A stretch of 8,010 bases of DNA from Bacillota bacterium (GTDB lineage: Bacteria > Bacillota_A > Clostridia > Christensenellales > Aristaeellaceae). Where the stretch lies: contig JAEZSP010000085.1 in assembly GCA_023421735.1 (NCBI GenBank), positions 1 through 8,010 on the forward strand, written 5' to 3'. The first letter of the stretch is position 1. Every line of letters begins with the position of its first letter. The notes beneath the pieces are model-generated. The model ran no database searches. It was not told the DNA's origin and saw only the letters and a program-made list of their open reading frames with translations. Both the position numbers and the translations under genes were made by a program. This document shows, one piece after another, positions 1-4,539 of this stretch.

Positions 1-225
1 GGGAAGACAAGCTCCTGGAATCGCAGCACCGCCGCTTCCGTGTTCGGGCCGAAGTCGCCGTCGATGCCGTCCACGCCGCAGGAGATGCCGGCGTCGATCA
101 ACTCGAACTGAATCCACTTGACGCCATGCGTGGTGATAATCGCCCGGCCCTGTGCAGCGCCCGCCGTTGATGCGGTGATCCTGACATGCCCTGCATTTCT
201 CCTCGCGGAACTCGATCAACGCCAT
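1..225 (-). CDS. Partial protein with peptidoglycan-binding domain; start and frame unresolved
   Basis: Read on the minus strand, positions 140 to 1 encode a convincing peptidoglycan-binding type 1 (PGB_1) repeat: HGVKWIQFELIDAG, then GVDGIDGDFGPNTEAAVLRF. It keeps the family signature DGxFGPxTxxAVxxFQ. Such domains anchor phage or bacterial cell-wall hydrolases to murein, so an endolysin or related lytic enzyme is the likely product. The catalytic part would lie left of the window. The frame is open back to the stop of the 136-aa gene (216-218) but holds no ATG or GTG, and its first TTG falls inside the domain. The obvious start is the ATG at 223-225, behind GGAAGGAGG and overlapping that stop. 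It opens a different frame (MALIEFREEKCRACQDH), also open to the edge. Either a frameshift lies between about 140 and 225, or an unusual start is used. Domain call fairly sure; gene model not. Confidence 0.5.
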   Translation of the reverse strand, partial: MALIEFREEKCRACQDHRINGGRCTGPGDYHHAWRQVDSVRVDRRRHLLRRGRHRRRLRPEHGSGGAAIPGACLP

Positions 226-626
226 GCCGCCCTCCTTCCGCGCAGCGCGTCTATCGCGCAGTATCCGAATGCGATGCAGGCGCCGATCTGGTCCCCGATC
301 CAGCGCGCGAGCGTTTTGTGCTGCGGTCCGTATTTGATGCGGACGCTGGCGATCAGCGCCTCGTGATTCGCGGCGTTCGACCTTTTCGCACGATCGAGCT
401 CGCCCTCAACGATCCGGAGCTGGGCGTCCTTGATTCGTATCTCGCGCGCGGTCGCGGCATTGACGAGCTCGCCCGCGATCTGGGCGTCGCCCGCCGCGCG
501 GATCACCGTGACCGTCGCGCGGCGCGGCGCCTGTCCTGATGGTGGTATGGGTTTCGGTGGCGTCTGCGCTGCCGGATGAGCCCATGCCACCTTGATTGGC
601 TTGATAACCCCGACTCTTTCATGCAT
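216..626 (-). CDS. Hypothetical phage protein, 136 aa
   Basis: I do not recognise a family. The ATG at 624-626 lies 3 nt after the stop of the DUF1064 gene and is served by a GAGGTG inside that gene's last codons, so the two are probably translationally coupled. The N-terminal 40 residues are rich in proline and basic residues. Residues about 50-85 are charged and helical, with a possible short coiled coil (REIRIKDAQLRIVEGELDRA). Residues about 108-128 (WIGDQIGACIAFGYCAIDAL) are more hydrophobic and could be a buried or membrane-associated helix. The codons are strongly G/C-ending, like those of its neighbours. The TGA stop overlaps the ATG of the next frame downstream. It is probably an accessory protein of the leftward phage operon. 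Confidence 0.6.
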   Translation of the reverse strand: MHERVGVIKPIKVAWAHPAAQTPPKPIPPSGQAPRRATVTVIRAAGDAQIAGELVNAATAREIRIKDAQLRIVEGELDRAKRSNAANHEALIASVRIKYGPQHKTLARWIGDQIGACIAFGYCAIDALRGRRAAWR

Positions 627-629
627 GCG

Positions 630-1037
630 TTACACCTCGTGTATCTTGATTCCCAGCACCTCCTCCATGAGGCGCTTTTTGAGCTTATAGTCCTTTGTCC
701 GGACGCCTTTCGCATCCTCGACGCGGTAGGTGCCATCCGCGAAATGCAAAACGAAGTCTGCCCTGTACTCGATCCCACCGGGGAGGCGAAACCGCACCTG
801 TTCCGCATATGCCGCGATCTCGCCCGCGCGCCACATCATGTCTACCTCGACGTGGCGGTTCGCCTCGTGACGGCTTTGGTAGATCTTCCCGTCCGCCTCG
901 GTCGGGACATTGCGGTACTTCGTCGGCTTCTTCGCCTTCCCGCCTTTCTTCTCGGCAAGCCCATCCGGTACGGGCTTGCCGAGGCGGGCGTAGTAGTCGC
1001 GGAGCCAGTTGTCGTCAAATTCCAGATGGACAGGCAT
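630..1037 (-). CDS. DUF1064 family phage protein, nuclease-like
   Basis: The 135-aa product fits DUF1064, a phage family with a PD-(D/E)xK-like nuclease fold and no firmly assigned role; Holliday-junction or other recombination nuclease activity is suspected. Diagnostic pieces are KYRNVPTEADG (40-50), then SRHEANRH (55-62), the AGEI turn, YRADF (91-95), VEDAKG (106-111) and the C-terminal TKDYKLKKRL. The likely active-site set is E58, D94, D108 or E107, and K110, in the order expected for PD-(D/E)xK enzymes. Length is typical of the family. The ATG at 1035-1037 is preceded by AAGGAG at good spacing. The gene sits 39 nt downstream of the DUF6273 gene, with a GC-rich hairpin in that gap (1051-1066). 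Family assignment is firm; activity is inferred. Confidence 0.85.
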   Translation of the reverse strand: MPVHLEFDDNWLRDYYARLGKPVPDGLAEKKGGKAKKPTKYRNVPTEADGKIYQSRHEANRHVEVDMMWRAGEIAAYAEQVRFRLPGGIEYRADFVLHFADGTYRVEDAKGVRTKDYKLKKRLMEEVLGIKIHEV

Positions 1038-1050
1038 GCGATTCTCCTTG

Positions 1051-1066
1051 CGCGCCTAACGGCGCG
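1051..1066. other. GC-rich hairpin with 4-nt loop just after the DUF6273 gene
   Basis: CGCGCC (1051-1056) and GGCGCG (1061-1066) are perfect inverted repeats around the 4-nt loop TAAC (GTTA on the coding strand). The hairpin begins 10 nt after the stop codon of the DUF6273 gene and ends next to the AAGGAG of the DUF1064 gene. A GC-rich stem with a 4-nt loop shortly after a variable region is a known target-site element of the Bordetella-phage diversity-generating retroelement. The loop here is not the GRNA type described there. It could instead be an ordinary intercistronic mRNA hairpin, since no T-tract follows it. Confidence 0.5.
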
Positions 1067-1076
1067 GATGATTGGA

Positions 1077-2132
1077 TTAACTGATTACGCAAGCTGGGGC
1101 GACCCCGCTCCCGTTGTACGCGCTGCCGTTGTAGAGCGCGCCCGAGGAGCCCACGAAGCGCACGTAGTAGGCGCTGTACGGGTACGGCGACCGGGTCCAC
1201 CAGACAACCTCATCCCCGTCCATGTCGACCATCGCGCGCTGATCATCCTCGTCCTCCGCGCCAGCATAGAAATCGTAAGCCGGGCCCTCGTCCCTGATCC
1301 AGTCATCGTCGACCTTGAATCCGAGCTCCGAAGCGGAGAGGATGAAGATCCAGTCCTCGGTCTCCTCGATTTGCTTGGACGCGCTCGAGTATGTGCGCTT
1401 CGTGATTGGCCGGATTTCCGCCCGGTCGTCATCGGAGAAGCTCTCGAAGAATTCGCCGTTGAGCCATGCGCGGAGGTCAGAGTTTGCCCAGTCATTCGAG
1501 CCCCACGGGTGACGCTTGCCCGGCTGGGAGAAGCAGCGGTGCGTGATGACCTTGACGACCTGGACTGTGATTGAGTACGGCGCATAAGCGGCGGTATCGA
1601 TCACCCGCCAGACAATTTCTCCGAACTTGTCATGATGGGTCGTGATCTCGTCGCCGATTCCGTAGATGGCATCTCCCGTCCGGATGGCGTGCGCGGCGGC
1701 TGCGAAGCCCGTTCGCTTGATCTCCATGGCCTCGGACGCTGCCGCGCCGCCCGCGATCCTCATTGCGACGCGATCTGCGATCTTGTCCGCGAGCGCGTCG
1801 TCGTCAAGGATGATGTCGGAAACGCACTCTTCAAGCGTTGTGGTGTTACTACCGTCGAATTCGAGCCCGGCGTCCTTGAGCGCCGCCGCGCATGCATCTT
1901 TGGTGATCTCCGGGATCCTCCGCGTGAGAGCCTCGAAGTTGCTGCCGATGTACTCGACGAGGTCTGCGACGGTCGACGTGTGCGACGCATTCCGCGTCTC
2001 CATCGCCTTTTCAATGACCTCCGCCGCTTCGGTCGCGTTCTGCGCCTCCTGGATCTCGTAGTTCGTCACTACGGATTCCGATTCCGTCCCTCTCCTGCGG
2101 GTTACCCGGACGATGTACTCATTAGGATTCAT
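1077..2132 (-). CDS. DUF6273 / C-type-lectin-fold protein, candidate DGR target
   Basis: The 351-aa product has an N-terminal alpha-helical, acidic region (1-135) and a C-terminal DUF6273 domain (about 155-350). Domain landmarks are VWRVIDT (174-180), HPWGSNDWANSDLRAWLN (208-225), WIFILSASELGF (261-272), WWTRSPY (311-317) and the end GSGVAPACVIS. The domain resembles the formylglycine-generating-enzyme/C-type-lectin fold used for ligand binding. From residue 317 on, Tyr, Asn, Ser and Gly dominate (TAC, AAC, AGC, GGC codons), and the protein ends in a conserved GVAPAC block. That is the layout of variable proteins diversified by retroelements, where AAC codons in a template are mutagenised. 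No signal peptide is seen. The ATG at 2130-2132 follows GAGGAGGAAGATCC. In a phage such a protein usually binds host surface ligands, but here it sits next to a small HTH gene and a nuclease-like gene. Domain call good; retroelement link inferred. Confidence 0.8.
   Translation of the reverse strand: MNPNEYIVRVTRRRGTESESVVTNYEIQEAQNATEAAEVIEKAMETRNASHTSTVADLVEYIGSNFEALTRRIPEITKDACAAALKDAGLEFDGSNTTTLEECVSDIILDDDALADKIADRVAMRIAGGAAASEAMEIKRTGFAAAAHAIRTGDAIYGIGDEITTHHDKFGEIVWRVIDTAAYAPYSITVQVVKVITHRCFSQPGKRHPWGSNDWANSDLRAWLNGEFFESFSDDDRAEIRPITKRTYSSASKQIEETEDWIFILSASELGFKVDDDWIRDEGPAYDFYAGAEDEDDQRAMVDMDGDEVVWWTRSPYPYSAYYVRFVGSSGALYNGSAYNGSGVAPACVIS
1080..1202 (-). other. Candidate DGR variable region (VR)
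   Basis: This is the last stretch of the DUF6273 gene, from WWTRSPY to the stop. On the coding strand nearly all surface-type codons end in C (TAC, AGC, AAC, GGC, TTC, CGC). These are the codons reachable from AAC by adenine substitution, the mechanism of diversity-generating retroelements. The end (GTCGCCCCAGCTTGC, VAPAC) would be the unchanging anchor for the initiation-of-homing site. High genomic GC also favours C-ending codons, so the pattern alone is not proof. No second near-identical copy (template repeat) or reverse transcriptase is visible in the window. Confidence 0.4.
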
Positions 2133-2145
2133 GGATCTTCCTCCT

Positions 2146-2349
2146 CTATTTCTCGCCGCGCATCCAGGCGATGAAGCCTTCGCGCGGAATCCTGACGGTG
2201 TCTCCCGCCACGCAAACGGGGAAACCCAAGCGTGACGGGTTGCTGCGTGCCTGAAATCTCAGGGTGTCCGGGCGGACGCCGATCAACGGACCGACGTCCC
2301 GGACGGTTATGTACGGCCTGTCCAGCCGTTCGAGTTCCTCGAGCGTCAT
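2146..2349 (-). CDS. Excisionase-like helix-turn-helix protein, 67 aa
   Basis: A small winged-HTH DNA-binding protein of the excisionase/HTH_17 type common in clostridial phages. ITVRDVGPLIGVRPDTLRFQA (14-34) forms the helix-turn-helix. It is followed by the small-phage-HTH ending LGFPVCVAGDTVRIPREGFIAWM (about 41-63), whose VRIPREGF wing is characteristic. The ATG at 2347-2349 follows AGAGGAGGGGCG at good spacing. The gene ends 13 nt before the ATG of the DUF6273 gene. A role in early regulation or excision is plausible. Against a pure Xis role, it lies far from the integrase, on the opposite strand, in the early leftward operon. Confidence 0.78.
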   Translation of the reverse strand: MTLEELERLDRPYITVRDVGPLIGVRPDTLRFQARSNPSRLGFPVCVAGDTVRIPREGFIAWMRGEK

Positions 2350-2376
2350 CCGGCGCCCCTCCTCTCAGTACCTGTG

Positions 2377-2535
2377 TCAGGCGCTCTTCTGCGAGTTCGT
2401 CTTTCCGATGAATGCACTCATCGTCTTGAGGCCGACAACGACGCCCATCACGATCATCTTTTGTTCGTGAGACAGGGACTTCACCGCCTCGGGCAGCCCC
2501 TCGACATCCTGCTTTTTCTGTTCAAAATCGTTCAT
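2377..2535 (-). CDS. Small hypothetical phage protein, 52 aa
   Basis: A short ORF starting MNDFEQKKQDVEGLPEAV, with a charged N-terminal half and a hydrophobic segment MIVMGVVVGLKTMSAFIG (about 27-44). The ATG (2533-2535) is preceded by AAGGAGTG at 8 nt spacing, an excellent ribosome binding site, and codon use matches the neighbours. The next gene, the 67-aa HTH protein, starts 27 nt downstream behind its own GGAGG. The hydrophobic segment is short for a membrane span but could be one; otherwise it may be an oligomerising helix. I do not recognise the family. Confidence 0.7.
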   Translation of the reverse strand: MNDFEQKKQDVEGLPEAVKSLSHEQKMIVMGVVVGLKTMSAFIGKTNSQKSA

Positions 2536-2540
2536 GTATT

Positions 2541-2569
2541 TTCACTCCTTTGTTGATTTGTGGTATAAT
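2541..2569 (+). promoter_or_regulatory. Promoter of the 106-aa plus-strand gene
   Basis: A TATAAT at 2564-2569 with an extended TG (TGGTATAAT) lies 17 nt after TTCACT (2541-2546), which matches four of six bases of the sigma-70 -35 consensus. The gene's GGAGG starts 12 nt after the -10 box. This overlaps the ribosome binding site region of the opposite-strand 52-aa gene. Confidence 0.6.
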
Positions 2570-2590
2570 CGCCTCGGGTAGGAGGTGATA

Positions 2591-2911
2591 ATGTTGGATG
2601 TAACTCGATCGATATCAACTGCCCTGATCGAGCTCCGCGACGCAAGCTTGACTTGTGACGGCAACCCGCACGATATTTCTCGCAAGTACGACATGTTGTT
2701 CTACGGTTCCGGTTTTAATACGATCTACTCCAATGAGTTAACCCATGCTCTGTCGAACTACTTCGGTATCTCTGTTTCCCACGACGAATTAAATAAAATG
2801 TTGCCAAGCATCTGCAGAGCGCTAGGCATGGGCTGCATTCCCATGCAGGCGATCAGCAACCCCGGCCCTACTGCCGCTCATTGCATCGTCCTTTACGGCG
2901 ATCATCAGTAA
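2591..2911 (+). CDS. Hypothetical protein, 106 aa, opposing the early operon
   Basis: No family is recognised. The product starts MLDVTRSISTALIELRDASL and looks like a compact alpha/beta cytosolic protein with no signal peptide. It has a helical segment NELTHALSNYFGISVSHDELNKMLP (48-72) and four cysteines. The ATG at 2591 follows GGAGG with 5 nt spacing; a GTG two codons earlier overlaps that site and is less likely. It has its own extended -10 promoter (2564-2569) and is transcribed against the leftward genes on both sides. It could therefore be expressed when the lytic operon is silent, as a moron or an immunity/toxin-type gene. Its last 90 bases overlap a minus-strand ORF (2822-3016), and a strong hairpin lies 46 nt past its stop. 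Confidence 0.65.
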   Translation: MLDVTRSISTALIELRDASLTCDGNPHDISRKYDMLFYGSGFNTIYSNELTHALSNYFGISVSHDELNKMLPSICRALGMGCIPMQAISNPGPTAAHCIVLYGDHQ

Positions 2912-3016
2912 GTCGCATGAGGGATCTTCAATCCTCAATAGCCCACTCGCTTTCCGCGCGTCGTTCACGGAGTACAGTCCGTGAGCGACGCCGTTCTTGA
3001 TTTCCTGATTCTCCAC
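2822..3016 (-). CDS. Short GTG-start ORF, first of the leftward early transcript
   Basis: The 64-codon ORF starts with GTG at 3014-3016, exactly 8 nt after a near-perfect AGGAGGTG, about 30 nt downstream of a strong leftward promoter. This is the position of a cro-type gene, but no HTH is visible. Residues 12-33 (LYSVNDARKASG... RIEDP) faintly recall a segment near the C-terminus of HK97-type portal proteins; I do not rely on this. The C-terminal third overlaps the plus-strand 106-aa gene and looks low-quality (AMSGSRAGVADRLHGNAAHA). The ORF may be a remnant truncated when the plus-strand gene arrived. A 14-bp hairpin falls inside its coding part. Translation initiation looks real; function unknown. 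Confidence 0.45.
   Translation of the reverse strand: MENQEIKNGVAHGLYSVNDARKASGLLRIEDPSCDLLMIAVKDDAMSGSRAGVADRLHGNAAHA
2958..2991. terminator. Strong 14-bp hairpin, possible terminator of the 106-aa gene
   Basis: GCGTCGTTCACGGA (2958-2971) pairs with TCCGTGAGCGACGC (2978-2991), 14 bp with one G-T pair, around the loop GTACAG. Downstream on the plus strand is only a loose T-rich stretch (TTCTTGATTTCC), so it is at best a weak intrinsic terminator for the plus gene ending at 2911. On the minus strand it lies within the first codons of the GTG ORF, where it could attenuate the leftward transcript. Confidence 0.45.
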
Positions 3017-3034
3017 TTGGTTTCACCTCCTGTA

Positions 3035-3116
3035 TTTATCCTCTGTATACATGATACTATCCTTGGGATAATTTGTCAATACATATTCGAGAAAAATATT
3101 GACTGAGGATAATTTT
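3035..3116. promoter_or_regulatory. Repressor operator region, GGATAATTT-type repeats
   Basis: Three related sites lie between the divergent promoters. The first is TTTATCCTC (3035-3043, reverse GAGGATAAA). The second is the palindrome TATCC-TTG-GGATA (3058-3070), continued as GGATAATTTG. The third is GAGGATAATTTT (3105-3116). The central palindrome sits between the -35 and -10 of the leftward promoter. The third site lies just after the -35 of the repressor promoter. This is the expected layout for an XRE repressor that blocks the lytic promoter and tunes its own. A fourth exact copy of GGATAATTTT lies at 3836-3845 on the minus strand. Confidence 0.65.
3051..3079 (-). promoter_or_regulatory. 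Leftward early promoter
   Basis: On the minus strand a perfect TTGACA (3074-3079) and TATCAT (3051-3056) are separated by exactly 17 nt, a strong sigma-70 promoter. The spacer contains the palindromic operator. Transcription would start near 3044, just ahead of the AGGAGGTG of the GTG-start ORF, and run into the early genes to the left. Confidence 0.78.
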
Positions 3117-3126
3117 ATGGTATAAT
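3099..3126 (+). promoter_or_regulatory. Repressor promoter
   Basis: TTGACT (3099-3104) and TATAAT (3121-3126) are 16 nt apart, with a TG before the -10 (TGGTATAAT). The spacer begins with the operator copy GAGGATAATTTT. The repressor's GAGGTG follows 8 nt after the -10, so the leader is very short. Confidence 0.78.
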
Positions 3127-3146
3127 GTCTATGTGAGGTGATTTAA

Positions 3147-3584
3147 TTGGGGGAAAGGTTTAAGCGATTGCGGCAAGAGCTCGGTTTGACACTCGCGGAA
3201 ATGGCCGCGAAGATAGGGGTAACGCCTGCTGCGATTTCAAAAATCGAGCGGGGCGATCGAGTACCATCTGATCAATTCATAATTTCGATCTGCAATGCGT
3301 ATCACGCCAACGAGGAGTGGCTCCGAAATGGGCTAGGCGAAGTGTTTGAGCCCACGGACGGCTCACTACTGGATGAACTTGCACAGCAACACGACCTCGA
3401 CGCAGTGGATAAAGCGATCATCGCCGAATTCATCGACCTGCCGCACGAGTACCGGGTGATCGCGAAGAAGATCATCCTCGGGATGGCTGACCGGATTCGC
3501 GGCGCAAATGCTCCTCTCAGGATGACAGAAGCCGACCTCGACGAGATCATCGCCCGCGGAATTCCCGACGAGGACGCAAAATAA
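3147..3584 (+). CDS. XRE-family phage repressor, CI-like
   Basis: A 145-aa helix-turn-helix transcription factor. Residues 4-62 form the XRE domain: FKRLRQELGLTLAEMAAKIG, then VTPAAISKIERG as turn and recognition helix, then the conserved EEWLRNGLGEVFEP end typical of clostridial phage repressors. The C-terminal part (about 70-145) is helical and charged and has no S24/LexA peptidase motif, so induction by RecA-driven self-cleavage is not supported. The start is TTG at 3147-3149, 6 nt after GAGGTG; no better start lies in frame. It is divergent from the leftward early operon and probably binds the GGATAATTT-type operators between them, keeping the lytic genes off. A GC-rich hairpin follows 3 nt after the stop. 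Confidence 0.88.
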   Translation: MGERFKRLRQELGLTLAEMAAKIGVTPAAISKIERGDRVPSDQFIISICNAYHANEEWLRNGLGEVFEPTDGSLLDELAQQHDLDAVDKAIIAEFIDLPHEYRVIAKKIILGMADRIRGANAPLRMTEADLDEIIARGIPDEDAK

Positions 3585-3587
3585 AGA

Positions 3588-3617
3588 GACCCCCGCTCCA
3601 GCGCTAGAGCGGGGGTC
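3588..3617 (-). terminator. Hairpin terminator between repressor and 43-aa gene
   Basis: GACCCCCGCTC (3588-3598) and GAGCGGGGGTC (3607-3617) form a perfect 11-bp stem around CAGCGCTA. On the plus strand no T-tract follows. Read leftward, the stem is followed by TCTCTTTATTTT. It therefore looks best suited to ending transcripts of the minus-strand 43-aa gene, and it also sits right after the repressor stop. Confidence 0.65.
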
Positions 3618-3645
3618 GTGCCGTACGGCGTCAGTCGGGGGCAGG

Positions 3646-3777
3646 CTAGAAGATGAGCAGGATCACGTAGCCGCGGTCTGCTTCTGAGTTGATAAACAGC
3701 ACGTGCCGGTGCGCGCTGTATATCGCGTATATGTATGGGTATTCCGGCGCAGAAATGGAATCACGGGGTATTTTCAT
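3646..3777 (-). CDS. Small hypothetical protein, 43 aa, operator-linked
   Basis: The ORF starts with ATG at 3775-3777, 7 nt after GGAGG, and encodes MKIPRDSISAPEYPYIYAIY onward. It is rich in Tyr and Ile and ends in a hydrophobic tail YVILLIF. The frame extends upstream to an ATG at 3835-3837, but that lies upstream of the -10 box and has no ribosome binding site. No family is recognised. Upstream is a TATAAT with an exact copy of the repressor operator motif, and downstream a hairpin with a leftward T-rich tail. It is thus a complete transcription unit, possibly under the phage repressor. A small immunity, antitoxin-like or superinfection-exclusion role is conceivable but not shown. Confidence 0.6.
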   Translation of the reverse strand: MKIPRDSISAPEYPYIYAIYSAHRHVLFINSEADRGYVILLIF

Positions 3778-3823
3778 GTGAGCCCTCCGTACATAACCGA
3801 GTAGCACGGCCGCGCCCTTCCAT

Positions 3824-3850
3824 ATTATACAATACAAAATTATCCATCAA
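3824..3850 (-). promoter_or_regulatory. Promoter and operator of the 43-aa gene
   Basis: On the minus strand TATAAT (3824-3829) lies 15 nt after TTGATG (3845-3850). The spacer contains GGATAATTTT (3836-3845), identical over 10 bases to the operator at 3107-3116 in the repressor promoter. The -10 is a consensus box; the -35 is weak or slightly misplaced. Confidence 0.55.
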
Positions 3851-3884
3851 TGGGAATATATGGCAAAAACTTCGACGGCTGATA

Positions 3885-3912
3885 TTGACATGATTTTCAT
3901 ATATGGTACAAT
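3885..3912 (+). promoter_or_regulatory. Promoter of the secreted-protein pair
   Basis: A perfect TTGACA (3885-3890) and TACAAT (3907-3912) with a TG one base before the -10 are 16 nt apart. The ribosome binding site GGAGG at 3930-3934 follows closely. No copy of the repressor operator is seen in it, which fits expression in the lysogen. Confidence 0.7.
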
Positions 3913-3940
3913 GATGACATCTACGTTAAGGAGGGATATT

Positions 3941-4495
3941 ATGCGTAAGTTTGTTTCTCTCATTGTTGCGGCTGCATGCCTTTTTTCCTCGGTCTCGCTC
4001 GCTTTTAGCGGTACGACAACGGAACTTTCTCCCGTGAGCTTGAGTGATTTCATGGTTGACTATTCATTAATCTGGCAGGCTGGCGAATGGACGGCGTTTG
4101 ATTTTGATGAGTCGAGCTTGGACTTTGTGAATGGTTTTGCAAAGCTCAACTACACCATTTTAATGTTTGGCAGCGACACAAACATTCTGGGCGGTATGAC
4201 TTTTGTCAATAAGCTCGTGCCCGCTGACATTTTGTACGTAATCGAGGCTTATTCCAAGGATTATGAGTTTGGGCGTACATACAAGACAGACGGAACTGAC
4301 ATGTTGCTACTTGATACAATTGAGTTCTCTGCTGATCTTCTCGAAAGTGCTCAGAATGATCCCCAAGCTATACTTGAATTTTACGGACGCAAATACCGTG
4401 TAGTTGCGGTCGATGGCAATGCGGTCGTGATTTTTGGCGATTCAGACGCAGCGCTCGTTTTGATGGAAACTCTCGTTGGTTCGCTCGATAAATGA
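3941..4495 (+). CDS. Secreted protein of unknown function, 184 aa
   Basis: The product has a clear Sec signal peptide: MRK, then a hydrophobic core VSLIVAAACLFSSVSLAF, with likely cleavage after SLA near residue 21. No lipobox is present. The mature part (about 160 aa) is acidic, cysteine-free and looks globular alpha/beta, with hydrophobic strands such as YTILMFG, MLLLDTIEF and AVVIFG. I do not recognise the family. ATG 3941 is chosen because GGAGG lies 6 nt before it and the signal peptide starts there; the frame also opens earlier, at 3860, upstream of the promoter. The stop overlaps a possible ATG of the next frame (ATGA). Own promoter, operon with the second secreted protein, and a more AT-rich composition than the phage genes all suggest lysogenic-conversion cargo. 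Confidence 0.78.
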   Translation: MRKFVSLIVAAACLFSSVSLAFSGTTTELSPVSLSDFMVDYSLIWQAGEWTAFDFDESSLDFVNGFAKLNYTILMFGSDTNILGGMTFVNKLVPADILYVIEAYSKDYEFGRTYKTDGTDMLLLDTIEFSADLLESAQNDPQAILEFYGRKYRVVAVDGNAVVIFGDSDAALVLMETLVGSLDK

Positions 4496-4539
4496 GCTCC
4501 ATCCAGCTACTTTTATATTTGGTATCGAAAGTAGGATGT

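Noticed and set aside
576..1574. A 332-codon open frame on the plus strand, plus other long plus-strand frames in 1600-2170.
   Set aside because: They are mirror images of the DUF1064 and DUF6273 genes. They lack ribosome binding sites and their composition reflects the GC-rich coding strand opposite.
1077..2132. A complete diversity-generating retroelement in the window.
   Set aside because: No reverse transcriptase motif (YxDD) ORF, no accessory avd-type gene and no template repeat were seen on either strand. Only a candidate target remains.
2431..2440. Partial match (CCGACAACG) to the integrase direct repeat.
   Set aside because: It is a single copy inside the 52-aa gene, far from the attachment site, and is easily explained by coding sequence.
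3619..3630. Short palindrome GCCGTACGGC after the repressor hairpin.
   Set aside because: Ten bases of GC-rich palindrome are expected by chance here, and it is not repeated near other promoters.
3860..3940. Longer N-terminus for the first secreted protein, starting at 3860.
   Set aside because: That start lies upstream of the promoter -35 and has no ribosome binding site. The ATG at 3941 has GGAGG and begins a signal peptide.
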